Shown: positions 28,100-38,490 of the stretch, in pieces
How positions within the stretch are numbered: position 1 is the first letter of the stretch
Layout: the number at the start of each line of letters is the position of its first letter
Assembly (NCBI RefSeq): GCF_000381965.1
Contig: NZ_KB908461.1
Location: 62,001 to 126,000, forward strand
Length of the DNA: 64,000 nt
Reading direction: 5' to 3'
Source of the DNA: Oceanimonas smirnovii ATCC BAA-899
GTDB taxonomy: Bacteria; Pseudomonadota; Gammaproteobacteria; Enterobacterales; Aeromonadaceae
Made by a program: the position numbers and the translations under genes
The notes under the pieces: generated by a model
Told to the model about the DNA's origin: nothing
Database searches by the model: none
What the model saw: the letters and a program-made list of their open reading frames with translations, nothing else

Positions 28100-28589
28100 T
28101 CTTGGCGGCCTGCTGGGCCTGGGTCAGGTGCAGGCCAAAGACAGTGACTATCGTCAGCCGGTTACCATAGACGCTGGCCGCCAGCTGGTGGAGCTGGCCG
28201 AAAACAAGGTGACCTTTACCGATAATGTAGTGGTGAAACAGGGCAGCATAGATGTGCGTGCCAGTGAACTGGTCGTGCTCCGTAATGAGCAGGGGCTGCA
28301 GTCCATGACCGCCAGGGGCAATCCGGCCACTTACCGGCAAGTGCTCAATAACGGCAAGCCGGTACAGGCACAGGCACGGGAAATTCACTATGACATGGCG
28401 GCCCGCACCATCACCCTGATCCGGGAGGCGGAGCTTAAGCAGGACGATAACATCGTGACCGGCTACCGTATCCGCTACTTTATCGACAAGGAACAAATGG
28501 AAGCCGAGAGCCAGGGCGGCAAAGACAGGGTCACCACCATCTTTCTGCCGGAGCAGGTGCAGAATTTCGACAACCAGAGTAACGACTGA
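28068..28589 (+). CDS. lptA: Lipopolysaccharide transport periplasmic protein LptA
   Basis: LptA forms the periplasmic bridge that carries lipopolysaccharide to LptDE. The 173-residue product has a signal peptide cleaved after VQA (about 23) and an OstA-type beta-jellyroll with [21 protein letters not shown] (as in the family) and ADELVV-like SELVVL. The ATG lies within lptC (32-base overlap), supported by the complete signal peptide. lptB follows after 1 base. Confidence 0.95.
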   Translation: MKPGQLTLILSLGGLLGLGQVQAKDSDYRQPVTIDAGRQLVELAENKVTFTDNVVVKQGSIDVRASELVVLRNEQGLQSMTARGNPATYRQVLNNGKPVQAQAREIHYDMAARTITLIREAELKQDDNIVTGYRIRYFIDKEQMEAESQGGKDRVTTIFLPEQVQNFDNQSND

Positions 28590-28590
28590 C

Positions 28591-29316
28591 ATGGCCAGAC
28601 TTAAAGCACGCGGTCTGCAGAAAAGCTACAAAGGCCGCAAGGTAGTGGCAGATGTCAGCCTGACGGTAAATACGGGCCAGATAGTGGGATTGCTCGGCCC
28701 CAACGGTGCCGGCAAAACCACTTCCTTTTACATGATTGTAGGCCTGGTGCAGCGGGATGCAGGCAGCATCACCATAGACGACAATGACATCAGCCACGAG
28801 CCTATGCATGTGCGGGCCCGCGCCGGCATTGGCTATCTGCCTCAGGAAGCGTCCATTTTTCGCCGCCTGAGCGTGGCCGATAACCTGATGGCCGTACTGC
28901 AGACCCGCAAGGATCTGAGCGCCGACGGCCGTAACGAAAAAATGGAACAGCTGCTGGAAGAGTTCAATATTGTCCATATTCGTGACAGTCTCGGTATGAG
29001 TCTGTCCGGTGGTGAACGCCGGCGCGTGGAAATTGCCCGGGCACTGGCGGCAGATCCGCGCTTTATTCTGCTTGATGAACCTTTTGCCGGCGTTGATCCC
29101 ATCTCTGTGCTTGATATTAAGAAAATTATATTACATCTGAAAGATCGAGGCCTGGGCGTACTGATCACCGATCACAATGTGCGTGAGACGCTGGATGTAT
29201 GTGAAAAGGCCTATATTGTCAGCCACGGGCACCGTATTGCTGCTGGCACACCAGCTGAAATCCTGGCCAATGAGCAGGTCAAGAAAGTCTATCTTGGTGA
29301 ACAATTCAGCCTCTGA
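28591..29316 (+). CDS. lptB: Lipopolysaccharide export ATP-binding protein LptB
   Basis: LptB is the ATPase that powers lipopolysaccharide extraction by LptFG. The 241-residue product has Walker [10 protein letters not shown], the Q-loop [11 protein letters not shown], signature [15 protein letters not shown], Walker [14 protein letters not shown] and H-loop ITDHNV, all matching E. coli LptB closely. It lies between lptA and rpoN as in most gammaproteobacteria; lptFG are elsewhere. Confidence 0.98.
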   Translation: MARLKARGLQKSYKGRKVVADVSLTVNTGQIVGLLGPNGAGKTTSFYMIVGLVQRDAGSITIDDNDISHEPMHVRARAGIGYLPQEASIFRRLSVADNLMAVLQTRKDLSADGRNEKMEQLLEEFNIVHIRDSLGMSLSGGERRRVEIARALAADPRFILLDEPFAGVDPISVLDIKKIILHLKDRGLGVLITDHNVRETLDVCEKAYIVSHGHRIAAGTPAEILANEQVKKVYLGEQFSL

Positions 29317-29359
29317 AGGCACCGCTTCGCGCGGTTGATATGGAAGGACGTTAGCATAC

Positions 29360-30796
29360 ATGAAGCCGACTCTTCAGTTACGCCTTGGCCAGCAACTGAC
29401 CATGACCCCTCAGCTGCAACAGGCCATTCGTCTGCTGCAGCTGTCCAGCCTTGAGCTGCAGCAGGAAATTCAGCAGGCACTGGACAGTAATCCGCTGCTG
29501 GAGCAGGAGGAGCCGGACAGTATCAGGGTTGAGGATAATCGCAACGAGGAGCAAATTGCCGCAGACAGTGCCATGGAACGTAATCAGCTTTCTGAAGAGC
29601 TGCCCATGGACACCAGCTGGGAGGAAGTTTATACCGCCTCTCCGGTCAGTGGTGGTGCCGGTCTGCCGGAAGGGCTGGAAGATAATGTCTATCAGGGAGA
29701 AACCACCGAAACGCTGCAGGATTACCTGATCTGGCAAATGAACCTGACTCCCTTCAGTGATACCGATCAGGCCATTGCCCTTGCGATTATCGATGCCGTG
29801 GACGATGCAGGCTATCTCACCGCCGATATTGACGAACTGTTAGCTGCAGCCTCGGCCGACGAGCTGGGCATTGAAGCCGATGAAGTAGAAGCCGTGCTCA
29901 AACGCATTCAGCATTTCGATCCCATCGGCGTAGCTGCCCGCAGCGTGCAGGAATGCCTGTGTATTCAGCTCGATCAGTTTCCCGCCAGCACCCCCTGGCT
30001 GGCAGAAGCCCGGTTGCTGCTGGAACAGCACATGGATCTGCTGGGTAACCGCGACTACCGTACTCTGCAGCGCAAGACCAGGCTGAAAGAAGACGAGCTG
30101 AGAGAAGTTCTGAATCTGATCCAGCAGCTTGAACCCCGCCCCGGCAGCAGCATTATTCAGGGCAGCTCCGAATATGTGATTCCGGATGTGGTGGTCACCA
30201 AACGCAACGGTGCCTGGGTCGTGGAACTCAACCCGGAGGCCATGCCCAAGGTACGCCTGAATCAGACCTATGCCGCACTTGCCGACAAGCCCCGCAATAG
30301 TGAAGACGGCCAGTTTATTCGTAATCATCTGCAGGATGCCAAGTGGTTCCTTAAAAGTCTCGACAGCCGAAATGAGACGCTGCTCAAGGTTGCCAATTGT
30401 ATTGTTGAGCAACAACAGGCATTCTTTGAGTATGGAGAAGAGGCCATGAAGCCCATGGTGCTGAACCATGTGGCCGAGGCAGTAGAGATGCATGAGTCCA
30501 CCATCTCACGCGTGACCACACAAAAGTTTCTGCACTCGCCCCGGGGCGTGTTTGAGCTTAAGTATTTCTTCTCCAGTCATGTGGGCACCGACGATGGTGG
30601 TGAATGTTCATCCACGGCAATTCGTGCTCTGATCAAAAAGCTGGTCGGGGCAGAAAACCCGGCCAAGCCGCTGAGTGACAGTAAGATTGCTCAGTTGCTG
30701 GCCGAGCAGGGGATTAAGGTGGCCAGGCGTACCATCGCCAAGTACAGGGAGTCACTGGCCATCCCCCCTTCCAATCAGCGTAAACGCCTGGTTTAA
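29360..30796 (+). CDS. rpoN: RNA polymerase sigma-54 factor RpoN
   Basis: RpoN directs RNA polymerase to -24/-12 promoters that need enhancer-binding ATPases. The 478-residue product has the Gln/Leu-rich region I ([20 protein letters not shown]), an acidic region II (about 50-120), the core-binding region and HTH in region III ([13 protein letters not shown]), and the RpoN box [10 protein letters not shown] at 455-464. It is followed by hpf and the nitrogen-PTS genes, its usual partners. Confidence 0.98.
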   Translation: MKPTLQLRLGQQLTMTPQLQQAIRLLQLSSLELQQEIQQALDSNPLLEQEEPDSIRVEDNRNEEQIAADSAMERNQLSEELPMDTSWEEVYTASPVSGGAGLPEGLEDNVYQGETTETLQDYLIWQMNLTPFSDTDQAIALAIIDAVDDAGYLTADIDELLAAASADELGIEADEVEAVLKRIQHFDPIGVAARSVQECLCIQLDQFPASTPWLAEARLLLEQHMDLLGNRDYRTLQRKTRLKEDELREVLNLIQQLEPRPGSSIIQGSSEYVIPDVVVTKRNGAWVVELNPEAMPKVRLNQTYAALADKPRNSEDGQFIRNHLQDAKWFLKSLDSRNETLLKVANCIVEQQQAFFEYGEEAMKPMVLNHVAEAVEMHESTISRVTTQKFLHSPRGVFELKYFFSSHVGTDDGGECSSTAIRALIKKLVGAENPAKPLSDSKIAQLLAEQGIKVARRTIAKYRESLAIPPSNQRKRLV

Positions 30797-30820
30797 AGGC
30801 AACGACAGAAGGAAGACGTT

Positions 30821-31108
30821 ATGCAAATTAACCTGACCGGACACCATGTAGAAATCACAGATGCACTGCGTGACTATGTTAATAGCAAGTTTACCCGGCT
30901 GGAGCGCCACTTCGACCACATTACCAATGTGCACGTCATCCTTAATGTAGAAAAAATGCAGCAAATTGCCGAAGCCAAACTGCACGTCAGTGGTGGTGAG
31001 CTGTTTGCCAACGCCCAGCATGAAAATATGTATGCCGCCATCGACGGACTCATTGACAAGCTGGATCGTCAGATCATCAAACACAAAGAGAAGCTCAAGC
31101 AAAAGTAA
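30821..31108 (+). CDS. hpf: Ribosome hibernation promoting factor, short form
   Basis: Short HPF helps form 100S ribosome dimers in stationary phase together with RMF. The 95-residue product starts MQINLTGHHVEITDALRDYV, and contains KFTRLERHFDHI and the ENMYAAIDGLIDKLDRQI helix typical of the family. The C-terminal dimerisation domain of long HPF is absent. It sits 24 bases after rpoN and 2 before ptsN. Confidence 0.97.
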   Translation: MQINLTGHHVEITDALRDYVNSKFTRLERHFDHITNVHVILNVEKMQQIAEAKLHVSGGELFANAQHENMYAAIDGLIDKLDRQIIKHKEKLKQK

Positions 31109-31110
31109 CC

Positions 31111-31557
31111 ATGGAAGTCGCCGACATACTAAGCAGGGACTGCACGCGCAGTGCAGTTCCCTGCACGAGCAAGAAGCGTGCTCTGGAAATTATCAGCGAG
31201 CTGGCTGCCGAACATTTGAATATCGGCAGCCAGCCGCTTTTTGACTGTTTGCTGGCCCGTGAAAAGATGGGCACTACCGGCATCGGTAATGGCATTGCCA
31301 TACCTCATGGTCGTATTGGCAATGACAACAAGGCGACCGCGGTACTGCTGACTTTTGCCGAACCGGTAGAATTTGATGCCATCGACAATCAGCCGGTTGG
31401 TCTGGTGTTTGCGCTGCTGGTGCCTGAGCAGGAATGTAAACAACATCTGAAAACGCTGTCCTTAATTGCTGAAAAGCTCAGCAACAAACAGATTTGCCGG
31501 CAGCTGCGTCAGGCCGGCAGTGACGAAGAGCTTTATCAAATCATGATTTCTGCCTGA
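31111..31557 (+). CDS. ptsN: Nitrogen regulatory PTS IIA protein PtsN
   Basis: PtsN (EIIA-Ntr) is the end acceptor of the nitrogen phosphotransfer chain and controls potassium and stress responses through protein contacts. The 148-residue product has the active-site His66 in [12 protein letters not shown] and the [18 protein letters not shown] strand typical of the fold. It is followed by rapZ and npr. Confidence 0.97.
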   Translation: MEVADILSRDCTRSAVPCTSKKRALEIISELAAEHLNIGSQPLFDCLLAREKMGTTGIGNGIAIPHGRIGNDNKATAVLLTFAEPVEFDAIDNQPVGLVFALLVPEQECKQHLKTLSLIAEKLSNKQICRQLRQAGSDEELYQIMISA

Positions 31558-31567
31558 AGGAGCCTAT

Positions 31568-32434
31568 ATGCAGCTGGTGATTGTGAGTGGTCGTTCCGGG
31601 TCCGGTAAAACCGTCGCCCTGCGGGTGCTTGAAGATCTGGGTCACTACTGCGTCGATAACCTGCCGGTTGAGTTACTGCCTGAGCTGGTCCGCCTGCGCC
31701 AGAACCGGCCCGGCGCGGTTGCGGTGAGTATAGATGTGCGCAACCTGCCCGACAGCCCCGATAAGCTGGAAGCCTTTCTGGCCGAAGTGCGGGCCATGGA
31801 CGAGGTGCAGGTATCCAGTTTCTTTATTGATGCCGAAAACGCAGTATTGATCCGCCGCTTTGGCGATACGCGGCGACTGCACCCTCTGTCGCGCCACAGC
31901 CTGACTCTGGATGAGGCCATTCGCGAAGAAACTCATCTGCTGGCCCCCTTGTCTTCCGATGCGGATCTGCGTATCGACACCTCAAGCTTAAGCATTCACG
32001 ATCTCAGCGAAATTATTCGCGAGCGTATTCTTGGCAAAAAAGAAAAAGAGCTGAACTGGGTATTTGAGTCTTTTGGTTACAAATATGGCGTTTCCAAAGA
32101 TGCTGACTTTGTGTTTGATGCCCGCTTTCTGCCCAATCCTCATTGGATTGCCGAGCTGCGTCCTTACACAGGTAAGGATCAGCCGGTGGCCGACTACCTC
32201 AGCAGTCAGCCCGAGGTGATGAAATACCTGTGGCAGCTGGAAAATCTGCTGATCACCTGGATGCCTCATCTGGAGCGTAATAATCGCAGCTATGTCACCG
32301 TCTCCATCGGCTGTACCGGCGGACAGCACCGTTCTGTATTTATCGCCGAGCAGCTGGCAAGGGTGTTTGGCCAGATGGGCAAGAGTGTGCAACTGCGCCA
32401 CCGCACGCTGGAAAAGCGCCATGCCGAAAATTGA
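31568..32434 (+). CDS. rapZ: RNase adapter protein RapZ
   Basis: In E. coli RapZ binds the small RNA GlmZ and hands it to RNase E, tuning GlmS and so amino-sugar supply. The 288-residue product has Walker A GRSGSGKT (8-15), Walker B-like DVRNLPD, and the C-terminal RNA-binding domain with [24 protein letters not shown] (cited as FGYKYG and DARFLPNP) and [19 protein letters not shown] lies upstream. The 3' end overlaps npr by 14 bases. Confidence 0.97.
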   Translation: MQLVIVSGRSGSGKTVALRVLEDLGHYCVDNLPVELLPELVRLRQNRPGAVAVSIDVRNLPDSPDKLEAFLAEVRAMDEVQVSSFFIDAENAVLIRRFGDTRRLHPLSRHSLTLDEAIREETHLLAPLSSDADLRIDTSSLSIHDLSEIIRERILGKKEKELNWVFESFGYKYGVSKDADFVFDARFLPNPHWIAELRPYTGKDQPVADYLSSQPEVMKYLWQLENLLITWMPHLERNNRSYVTVSIGCTGGQHRSVFIAEQLARVFGQMGKSVQLRHRTLEKRHAEN

Positions 32435-32696
32435 ACGGGATCTGAAAATCGTCAACAAGCTCGGATTACACGCCCGGGCTGCCATACAACTGGTGCAACT
32501 TACTCAGCAGTTTGATGCTGAAGTTACCGTCTGCAATCAGCAGAAACAGGCTCCCGCCAACAGCGTGATGGGCCTGCTGATGCTGGAAACCGCTCAGGGA
32601 CAGGCCATCAGGGTGATGGCAGAAGGGCCGGAAGCCGAAGCCGCCCTGAATGCGGTAGAGCAGCTGGTGGCGGCACGCTTTAACGAATCGGAATAA
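32421..32696 (+). CDS. npr: Phosphocarrier protein NPr
   Basis: NPr (PtsO) is the HPr-like carrier between EI-Ntr (PtsP) and PtsN. The start [10 protein letters not shown] lies within the end of rapZ and gives 91 residues. The phosphoryl-accepting His17 is in KLGLHARAA, and the regulatory region NSVMGLLML is conserved. ptsP is not in the window. Confidence 0.94.
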   Translation: MPKIERDLKIVNKLGLHARAAIQLVQLTQQFDAEVTVCNQQKQAPANSVMGLLMLETAQGQAIRVMAEGPEAEAALNAVEQLVAARFNESE

Positions 32697-32705
32697 TTCG
32701 GGATC

Positions 32706-34067
32706 ATGACAGACGCCGCAGATCAGAGCAGCACACCGGATCACCTGGAAGCCATTACTCAGGCGCTGAACAGCGGCATGTTCGTGCATGTGCGCCGCAT
32801 GCTGCAGCAAATGCGCCCCGGCGACGTAGCCTGGCTGCTGGAGTCTTCTCCTGCCCCCAGCCGCAAAGTGTTGTGGCAACTGATTGACCCCGACGATTAC
32901 GGCGAAATTCTGGAAGAGCTGTCAGAAGAGGTGCGCGATGGCATTATCCGGCTGATGGCGCCGGAAAAGCTGGCAGTGGCACTGGAAGACATGGAGTCGG
33001 ACGATCTGGCTTATGTGTTGCGGGATTTGCCCGAGCAGCTGTTCAATCAGGTGCTCACCGAGATGGACGAGCAGGACAGGCACAGAGCCGAGCTGGCGCT
33101 GTCCTATCCGGAAGACACTGCCGGCTCACTGATGAATACCGAGTTCATCAGTTTGCGCCCGGACGTCACCATAGAGGTGGTACTGCGCTATCTGCGGCTG
33201 CACAACGAGCTGCCGGAAGGCACGGATACCCTGTATGTGGTGGATCAGCATAACCGCTTGCTGGGTGATATTTCTCTCGCCAGTCTGGTCGTACAGTCCC
33301 CCACTACGACGGTGGCCGAAGCCATGGATACCACAGTCGAAGCCATTCCGCTGACCATGAGCGACACCGAGGTGGCGAATTTGTTTGAGCGCCATGACTG
33401 GCTCTCGGCCCCTGTAGTTGATGAGCAAAATCAGCTGCTGGGCCGTATTACCATCGACGATGTGGTCGACATTATTCGGGAAGAAGGTGAACACTCCATG
33501 ATGGGCATGGCCAAAATGGATGATGACGAAGACACCTTTGCTCCTGTACTGGTCAGTGCCCGCCGTCGCTCTTTCTGGCTGGCCATCAATCTGGGCTCGG
33601 CACTGGTCGCCGCCAGCGTGTCCAATATGTTTGAAGCCACTCTCTCCCAATTGGCCACCCTGGCCATATTAATGACCATAGTACCGTCCATGGGCGGCAT
33701 TGCCGGCAACCAGACTCTGGCACTGGTGATCCGCGGCATGGCGGTGGGCCATATCAGTGACAGCAACGCCCGCTGGCTGCTCACCAAAGAGGCCCTGGTA
33801 GGTCTGTTTAACGGCATGCTGTGGGCGCTGGCCATTTCCGTGGTGGTGGGGCTGTGGAAAGGCAGCTGGGAAATTGGCCTGGTCATTGCCGCCGCCATGT
33901 TTATCAACCTGTCGGTAGCCGGCCTGGCCGGGGCCAGTATTCCGATTATCATGAAACGCTTTAATATCGACCCGGCCCTGGCCGGCTCCATGGCATTAAC
34001 CACCATCACCGACACAGTGGGCCTGCTGTCCTTCCTCGGCCTGGCCACACTGATCCTGCTGCACTGA
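32706..34067 (+). CDS. mgtE: Magnesium transporter MgtE
   Basis: MgtE is a homodimeric Mg2+ channel gated by its own cytoplasmic Mg2+ sensor. The 453-residue product has an N-terminal helical domain (to about 130), two CBS domains (about 135-260, with TDTLYVVDQHNRLLGDI and DWLSAPVVDEQNQLLGRI), a plug helix, and five C-terminal membrane segments including the pore stretch PSMGGIAGNQTLALVIRG. It follows npr by 9 bases, so it is probably co-transcribed; no room exists for a riboswitch. Confidence 0.95.
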   Translation: MTDAADQSSTPDHLEAITQALNSGMFVHVRRMLQQMRPGDVAWLLESSPAPSRKVLWQLIDPDDYGEILEELSEEVRDGIIRLMAPEKLAVALEDMESDDLAYVLRDLPEQLFNQVLTEMDEQDRHRAELALSYPEDTAGSLMNTEFISLRPDVTIEVVLRYLRLHNELPEGTDTLYVVDQHNRLLGDISLASLVVQSPTTTVAEAMDTTVEAIPLTMSDTEVANLFERHDWLSAPVVDEQNQLLGRITIDDVVDIIREEGEHSMMGMAKMDDDEDTFAPVLVSARRRSFWLAINLGSALVAASVSNMFEATLSQLATLAILMTIVPSMGGIAGNQTLALVIRGMAVGHISDSNARWLLTKEALVGLFNGMLWALAISVVVGLWKGSWEIGLVIAAAMFINLSVAGLAGASIPIIMKRFNIDPALAGSMALTTITDTVGLLSFLGLATLILLH

Positions 34068-34168
34068 GGCTGGAAGCCGAAAGCTAGAAGCGGGAAGCCC
34101 CCAAAAAACACCAAGGGCCGCATGCGCGGCCCTTCTTACAGCTTCAAGCTTCCGGCTTACAGCTATGT
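34068..34168. repeat. GAAGC-type imperfect repeats flanking a terminator (copy 2)
   Basis: Directly after the mgtE stop, GGCTGGAAGCCGAAAGCTAGAAGCGGGAAGC-like units (noted as GAAGC at roughly 7-12-base steps) form the left arm, and CAGCTTCAAGCTTCCGGC forms the right arm in inverse orientation. They surround a terminator hairpin between convergent mgtE and pmbA, as in copy 1 at 21.2 kb. Confidence 0.6.
34113..34134. terminator. Terminator hairpin between mgtE and pmbA
   Basis: AAGGGCCGC and GCGGCCCTT form a 9-bp stem closed by ATGC. The T-run is weak on the plus strand (CTTAC) and better on the minus strand (GGTGTTTTTT), so it probably works best for pmbA. Confidence 0.7.
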
Positions 34169-35509
34169 TTATTGCCCTGCAATCTTCATCTTGTCGATCA
34201 GTACCGAGCCGGTGTGCAAGCTGGAGCGGGTTTCCACGTCGGTGCCGATGGCCTGAATGCCGGCAAACATGGTTTTCAGGTTGCCGGCGATGGTGATTTC
34301 TTCCACCGGATAAGCAATTTCGCCGTTCTCAACCCAGAAGCCGGCGGCCCCCCGGGAGTAATCGCCGGTCACTATGTTCACTCCCTGCCCCATCATCTCG
34401 GTCACCAGCAGGCCGGTGCCCATTTGTTTGAGCAGTTCGGCATGGCTCTGGCCGCTGCTGGAAATGGTCCAGTTATGAATGCCGCCGGCATGGCCAGTGA
34501 GCGGCAAGCCCAGCTTGCGCGCCGAGTAGCTGGTCAGCAGGTAGGTCTGCAGCACACCGTTTTCAATGATATTACGCTCGACCGTGCGCACTCCTTCATT
34601 ATCAAAGGGCGCACTGGCCAGGCCCTTGTGCAGGTGAGGCTGCTCGTGAATGGTAAGCCAGTCCGGAAATATCTGCTCACCGCAGGCATCCAGCAGAAAG
34701 GACGATTTGCGATAGAGGTTGCCGCCGCTGATGCCCATGACCAGATGGCCGAACAGGCCCGCCGCCACGTCGGGATGAAACAGCACAGGGGCCTGAGTGG
34801 TCCCGATTTTGCGGCCGCCAAGCCGGCCAAGGGTACGGCTGACCGCCTCGTCGGCCACTTTTTCCGGAGCCCAGAGATCATCAAAGCTGCGCGCCGAGGT
34901 AAATCCGTACTCCCGCTGCATATCGCCGTCCTGCTCGCCAATCAGCACACAACTCATACCGTAGCGGGAGCCGGCAAAGCCTTTCACAAAGCCATGGCTG
35001 TTGCCGTAGACACGAATGCCCACATTGGCAGAGTAACTGGCTCCGTCAGACTGTTTGATGCGCTTGTCCCGCCCCAGCGCGGAGCGCTCGCATTGCAGCG
35101 CCAGCTCAATGCCCTCGGCAGGATCCATGACACGGGGAAAGCACAGTTCAAGCTCGGGGGACTCCCAGGCCAGCTGATCCGCATCGGCCAGGCCGGCATG
35201 AGGGTCGGCTGTGGTATAGCGGGAAATATCCAGTGCCGCCGCCACGGTGCGGGCAATGGCGTCGGGGCGCAGATCCGAGGTGGACGCCGAGCCCTTGCGG
35301 CCATCACGATAAACGGCAATGCCAAGGGCACCGTCTTTATTGAATTCGATGTTTTCCAGCTCAGCATTGCGGGTATTGACCGACAGTCCGGTTTGCTTGC
35401 TGATGGAAACCTCTGCGGCGTCCGCACCCAGCCGCTTCGCGCTTTCCAGCGCCTGCTCTACCGCCAGCTCTAGCTGACGCTGTTCGTTGTGAATCTCTTC
35501 AGGAGTCAT
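34169..35509 (-). CDS. pmbA: Metalloprotease PmbA/TldE
   Basis: PmbA (TldE) forms a heterodimeric protease with TldD that processes modified peptides such as microcin B17 and degrades CcdA. The start at MTPEEIHNEQ (446 residues) aligns with E. coli MKVISQVEAQ; longer in-frame starts to 35596 are possible. Family features are GISVSTR-like GLSVNTRNAELENIEFNKDGALG in parts, SYSARKLGLP, HAGGIHNW and VTGDYSRGAAGFWVENGEI. As expected for TldE, the HExxxH zinc motif is missing and is supplied by TldD, encoded at 36.2-37.7 kb. Confidence 0.95.
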   Translation of the reverse strand: MTPEEIHNEQRQLELAVEQALESAKRLGADAAEVSISKQTGLSVNTRNAELENIEFNKDGALGIAVYRDGRKGSASTSDLRPDAIARTVAAALDISRYTTADPHAGLADADQLAWESPELELCFPRVMDPAEGIELALQCERSALGRDKRIKQSDGASYSANVGIRVYGNSHGFVKGFAGSRYGMSCVLIGEQDGDMQREYGFTSARSFDDLWAPEKVADEAVSRTLGRLGGRKIGTTQAPVLFHPDVAAGLFGHLVMGISGGNLYRKSSFLLDACGEQIFPDWLTIHEQPHLHKGLASAPFDNEGVRTVERNIIENGVLQTYLLTSYSARKLGLPLTGHAGGIHNWTISSSGQSHAELLKQMGTGLLVTEMMGQGVNIVTGDYSRGAAGFWVENGEIAYPVEEITIAGNLKTMFAGIQAIGTDVETRSSLHTGSVLIDKMKIAGQ

Positions 35510-35622
35510 AATGAAATCGCTGGTTCTGTTTGTTGCTAGCATAACAGACCCCTGCGCCCCTTGGGAGAAGCTGGTAGAATAATCATCATCAGCCAATTAT
35601 TTAACGATTCCAGAGAGACGTA

Positions 35623-36144
35623 ATGCGCCATCACGACGACCAGCCCGATCATGACGACGAGATTGAATGGGTCAGTAAAAGCGAAATGAAACGGGAAAGT
35701 CAGGCGTTGCAGCAGCTTGGCATGGACCTGGTTAAACTCAACCCGAGCGAGCTGGCCAAGGTTCCTCTGGATGACGAGCTGAAAGACGCCATTGATCTGG
35801 CTCACAAGCTGGCCAACAAGCGTGAGGCGCAGCGCCGTCACCTGCAGTTTATCGGCAAGCTGATGCGCACCCGGGATGTCACCGCTATTCGCGACGCGTT
35901 AAATGCCTTTGATCAGAAAAGTGCCGTGGCCAATGCCCGTTTTCATAAGCTGGAGCAATGGCGCGACCGGCTGATCAAGGAAGGTGACAAAGCGGTGAAT
36001 GACCTGGTGGCCCAGCACCGCCAGCTCGACCGGCAAAAGCTGCGCCAGCTGGCCCGCACCGGCCGCAAGGAGCTGGCCGCCGGCCTGCCCCCCAAAGCCT
36101 ACCGGGAACTGTTCCAGTACCTGAAGCAAAACCTGGAGCCGTAA
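35623..36144 (+). CDS. darP: Dual-action ribosomal maturation protein DarP
   Basis: DarP (YjgA) helps the peptidyl-transferase centre mature during 50S assembly. The 173-residue, highly charged helical product shows the family pattern EIEWVSKSEMKRESQALQ, GMDLVKLNPSEL, and RHLQFIGKLMR. It is divergent from pmbA, as yjgA is in E. coli, and has its own terminator. Confidence 0.95.
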   Translation: MRHHDDQPDHDDEIEWVSKSEMKRESQALQQLGMDLVKLNPSELAKVPLDDELKDAIDLAHKLANKREAQRRHLQFIGKLMRTRDVTAIRDALNAFDQKSAVANARFHKLEQWRDRLIKEGDKAVNDLVAQHRQLDRQKLRQLARTGRKELAAGLPPKAYRELFQYLKQNLEP

Positions 36145-36177
36145 GCAGCCCTTCACTGCGAAGCCTTATAAAAATAA

Positions 36178-36206
36178 CAACGCCGGCATGATGCCGGCGT
36201 TTTTTG
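36178..36206 (+). terminator. Terminator of darP
   Basis: AACGCCGGCAT and ATGCCGGCGTT pair, followed by TTTTTTG on the plus strand, 34 bases after darP. On the minus strand a weaker T-rich tract (GTTATTTTTATA) could also serve tldD. Confidence 0.85.
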
Positions 36207-36220
36207 CGTTCAGTGGCGGG

Positions 36221-37666
36221 TTACTGGGTGCCGCCCACCGTCATGCGGTCCAGCTTGAGGGTGGGCTGGCCCACGCCTACCGGCACACTCTGGCCGTCCT
36301 TGCCACAGACGCCCACGCCGGCGTCCAGGCTCAGATCATTACCCACCATTGACACCTGGCTCATGGCCTCAGGGCCGTTACCAATCAGGGTGGCCCCCTT
36401 GATTGGCGCGGTCAGCTTGCCATCTTCAATCAGATAGGCTTCTGACGCCGAGAACACAAACCGGCCCGAGGTAATGTCTACCTGACCACCACCGAAGTTG
36501 GGCGCATAAATGCCCTTCTTCACGCTGCGAATAATCTCGTCCGGCGGTGTCTCGCCGGCCAGCATATAGGTGTTGGTCATGCGCGGCATGGGCAGGTGAG
36601 CATAAGACTCGCGCCGGCCGTTGCCGGTGGGTGCCATGCCCATCAGCCGGGCGTTGAGCTTGTCCTGCATATAGCCCCTGAGCACGCCGTTTTCAATCAG
36701 CACGTTATAGCCGCTGGCGGTGCCTTCATCATCCACGGTCAAAGAGCCACGACGATTGGCCAGGGTGCCGTCATCCACTATGGTGCACAGCTCCGAGGCC
36801 ACCTTTTCACCAATGCGACCGGAGTAGGCAGAAGAGCCCTTGCGGTTGAAATCCCCTTCCAGACCATGACCCACCGCCTCGTGCAGCAGCACACCGGGCC
36901 AGCCGGCACCCAGCACTACCGGCATGGTGCCGGCTGGCGCGTCTACCGCTTCCAGGTTCACCAGCGCCTGACGCACCGCTTCCCGGGCATAGCTCATGGC
37001 TCTGGGCTGGCCGTCGATCTCTTCCAGAAAATAATCATAACCAAAACGACCGCCACCGCCGCTGCTGCCCCGCTCCCGCCGGCCATTGCGCTCTGCCAGT
37101 ACCGAGCAGTTCAGTCGCACCAGCGGGCGCAGATCCGTGGCCAGAGTGCCGTCGGTGGCCAGCACCAGTATTTCTTCATATACCCCTGAGATGGAAGCGA
37201 TCACCTGTGTAATGGACGGATCCAGACTGCGGGCAAAGGCGTCCATTTGCTGCAGCAGGGCTATTTTTTGCTCCCGGGGCAGACTGTCCAGCGGGTTCAG
37301 CCCCCTGTAACGGGCGGTCACCGGCTGCGGCTGGCCCACCTTGAAGCGACCGTCGCCACCGTGAGCGGCAATGCCCCGGGCGGCACTCACCGCCTGATCC
37401 AGCGCCGTGGCGTTAAGTTCGTCAGAATAGGCAAAGCCGGTTTTTTCACCGCTGACGGCGCGCACGCCCACACCCTGCTCTATGTTGTAGCTGCCGTCCT
37501 TGACGATGCCGTCTTCCAGCACCCAGGACTCATGCACACTGTTCTGAAAATACAGATCGGCAAAGTCGATCTGGTGGCGGCTGAGCCGCGCCAGCTGGGC
37601 ATCGAGCAAGGCCATATCCAGCTCATTGGGCACCAGCAGGCTTTGATTAATCTGTTCAATACTCAT
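36221..37666 (-). CDS. tldD: Metalloprotease TldD
   Basis: TldD is the catalytic subunit of the TldD/E protease. The start [13 protein letters not shown] has GGAGAG upstream and overlaps the nitrilase stop by 4 bases, giving 481 residues as in E. coli. The zinc motif [11 protein letters not shown] is intact, with GSTLIGN-like [12 protein letters not shown] and GVCGKDGQ near the C-terminus. It is last in the mreBCD-maf-rng-yhdP-nitrilase-tldD run; pmbA is separated from it only by darP. Confidence 0.97.
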   Translation of the reverse strand: MSIEQINQSLLVPNELDMALLDAQLARLSRHQIDFADLYFQNSVHESWVLEDGIVKDGSYNIEQGVGVRAVSGEKTGFAYSDELNATALDQAVSAARGIAAHGGDGRFKVGQPQPVTARYRGLNPLDSLPREQKIALLQQMDAFARSLDPSITQVIASISGVYEEILVLATDGTLATDLRPLVRLNCSVLAERNGRRERGSSGGGGRFGYDYFLEEIDGQPRAMSYAREAVRQALVNLEAVDAPAGTMPVVLGAGWPGVLLHEAVGHGLEGDFNRKGSSAYSGRIGEKVASELCTIVDDGTLANRRGSLTVDDEGTASGYNVLIENGVLRGYMQDKLNARLMGMAPTGNGRRESYAHLPMPRMTNTYMLAGETPPDEIIRSVKKGIYAPNFGGGQVDITSGRFVFSASEAYLIEDGKLTAPIKGATLIGNGPEAMSQVSMVGNDLSLDAGVGVCGKDGQSVPVGVGQPTLKLDRMTVGGTQ

Positions 37667-38490
37667 TCGTTGTCTCTCCACACCGCTCGCAGGCAGGCAT
37701 GTTGGGCCACGGGCATTTGCCGGCGTATGCTGTCGAGGCGATGTTGTTCAAGGGGGGCCACGATCAGGCCTTCACCATTGGGCAGGCAGGCCTGAATGTC
37801 ACCCCAGGGATCCAGGATCACCGAATGCCCCCAGGTTTGCCGGCCCCCGGCATGCTCACCCACCTGGGCTGCCGCCAGAACATAACACTGATTTTCAATG
37901 GCTCTGGCCTGTAGCAAGGGCAGCCAGTGTGCCTTGCCGGTAACGCGGGTGAAGGCGGCCGGCACCAGCAGAATATCCGCCCCTTGTTCACGCAGGGCCC
38001 GGTACAGCTCGGGAAAACGCAGATCATAACAGACTGACAGCCCCAGACGACCAAAGGGGCTGTCAACCACACATAACTCATGACCGGGGCTGAAGGTATC
38101 GGATTCGCGATAACGACCATGGCCATCGGCCACATCCACATCAAACAGATGCAGCTTGTGATAACAGGCTACCCGCTCGCCTTTATCGTTAAATACCAGA
38201 CAGCTGGTATGCAGCTTGTCACTCTGCTCTGTCTGGGTCGGCATGGACCCCACCACCAGCCAGATGCCGTATTGCCTTGCCCACTGGGCCAGACAGTCTT
38301 GCACCGGCCCGTTTCCCAATGGCTCGGCCACGGCCTGCACGGCCTGGCGGTTGCCAAATACCACAGCGTTTTCCGGCAATTGCACCAGCAGTGGCCGGCT
38401 GGCGGGCAGGCGTTCCAGCAGGGCAGCAATTTTCGCCTGGTTGACCGGCCAGTGATCACTGGCATTCAGTTGCAGAGCGACCAGTTCCAT
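37663..38490 (-). CDS. Carbon-nitrogen hydrolase (nitrilase superfamily, Nit1-like)
   Basis: This cytoplasmic amidase belongs to the nitrilase superfamily with the Glu-Lys-Cys triad visible as Glu40 (QLPENAV), Lys112 ([10 protein letters not shown]) and Cys154 ([12 protein letters not shown]). The [11 protein letters not shown] loop resembles Nit1-type enzymes, which hydrolyse deaminated glutathione, so that substrate is plausible but unproven. The 275-residue length is normal. It starts directly at the end of yhdP and overlaps tldD by 4 bases. Homologues occupy the same yhdP-tldD slot in Vibrio and relatives. Confidence 0.9.
   Translation of the reverse strand: MELVALQLNASDHWPVNQAKIAALLERLPASRPLLVQLPENAVVFGNRQAVQAVAEPLGNGPVQDCLAQWARQYGIWLVVGSMPTQTEQSDKLHTSCLVFNDKGERVACYHKLHLFDVDVADGHGRYRESDTFSPGHELCVVDSPFGRLGLSVCYDLRFPELYRALREQGADILLVPAAFTRVTGKAHWLPLLQARAIENQCYVLAAAQVGEHAGGRQTWGHSVILDPWGDIQACLPNGEGLIVAPLEQHRLDSIRRQMPVAQHACLRAVWRDNE

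Noticed and set aside
32697-32705. Possible Mg2+-sensing leader for mgtE
   Set aside because: Only 9 bases separate npr from mgtE, too few for a riboswitch.
34172-35473. Plus-strand frame of 433 codons opposite pmbA
   Set aside because: It mirrors pmbA exactly, has low-complexity composition and no recognisable domain.
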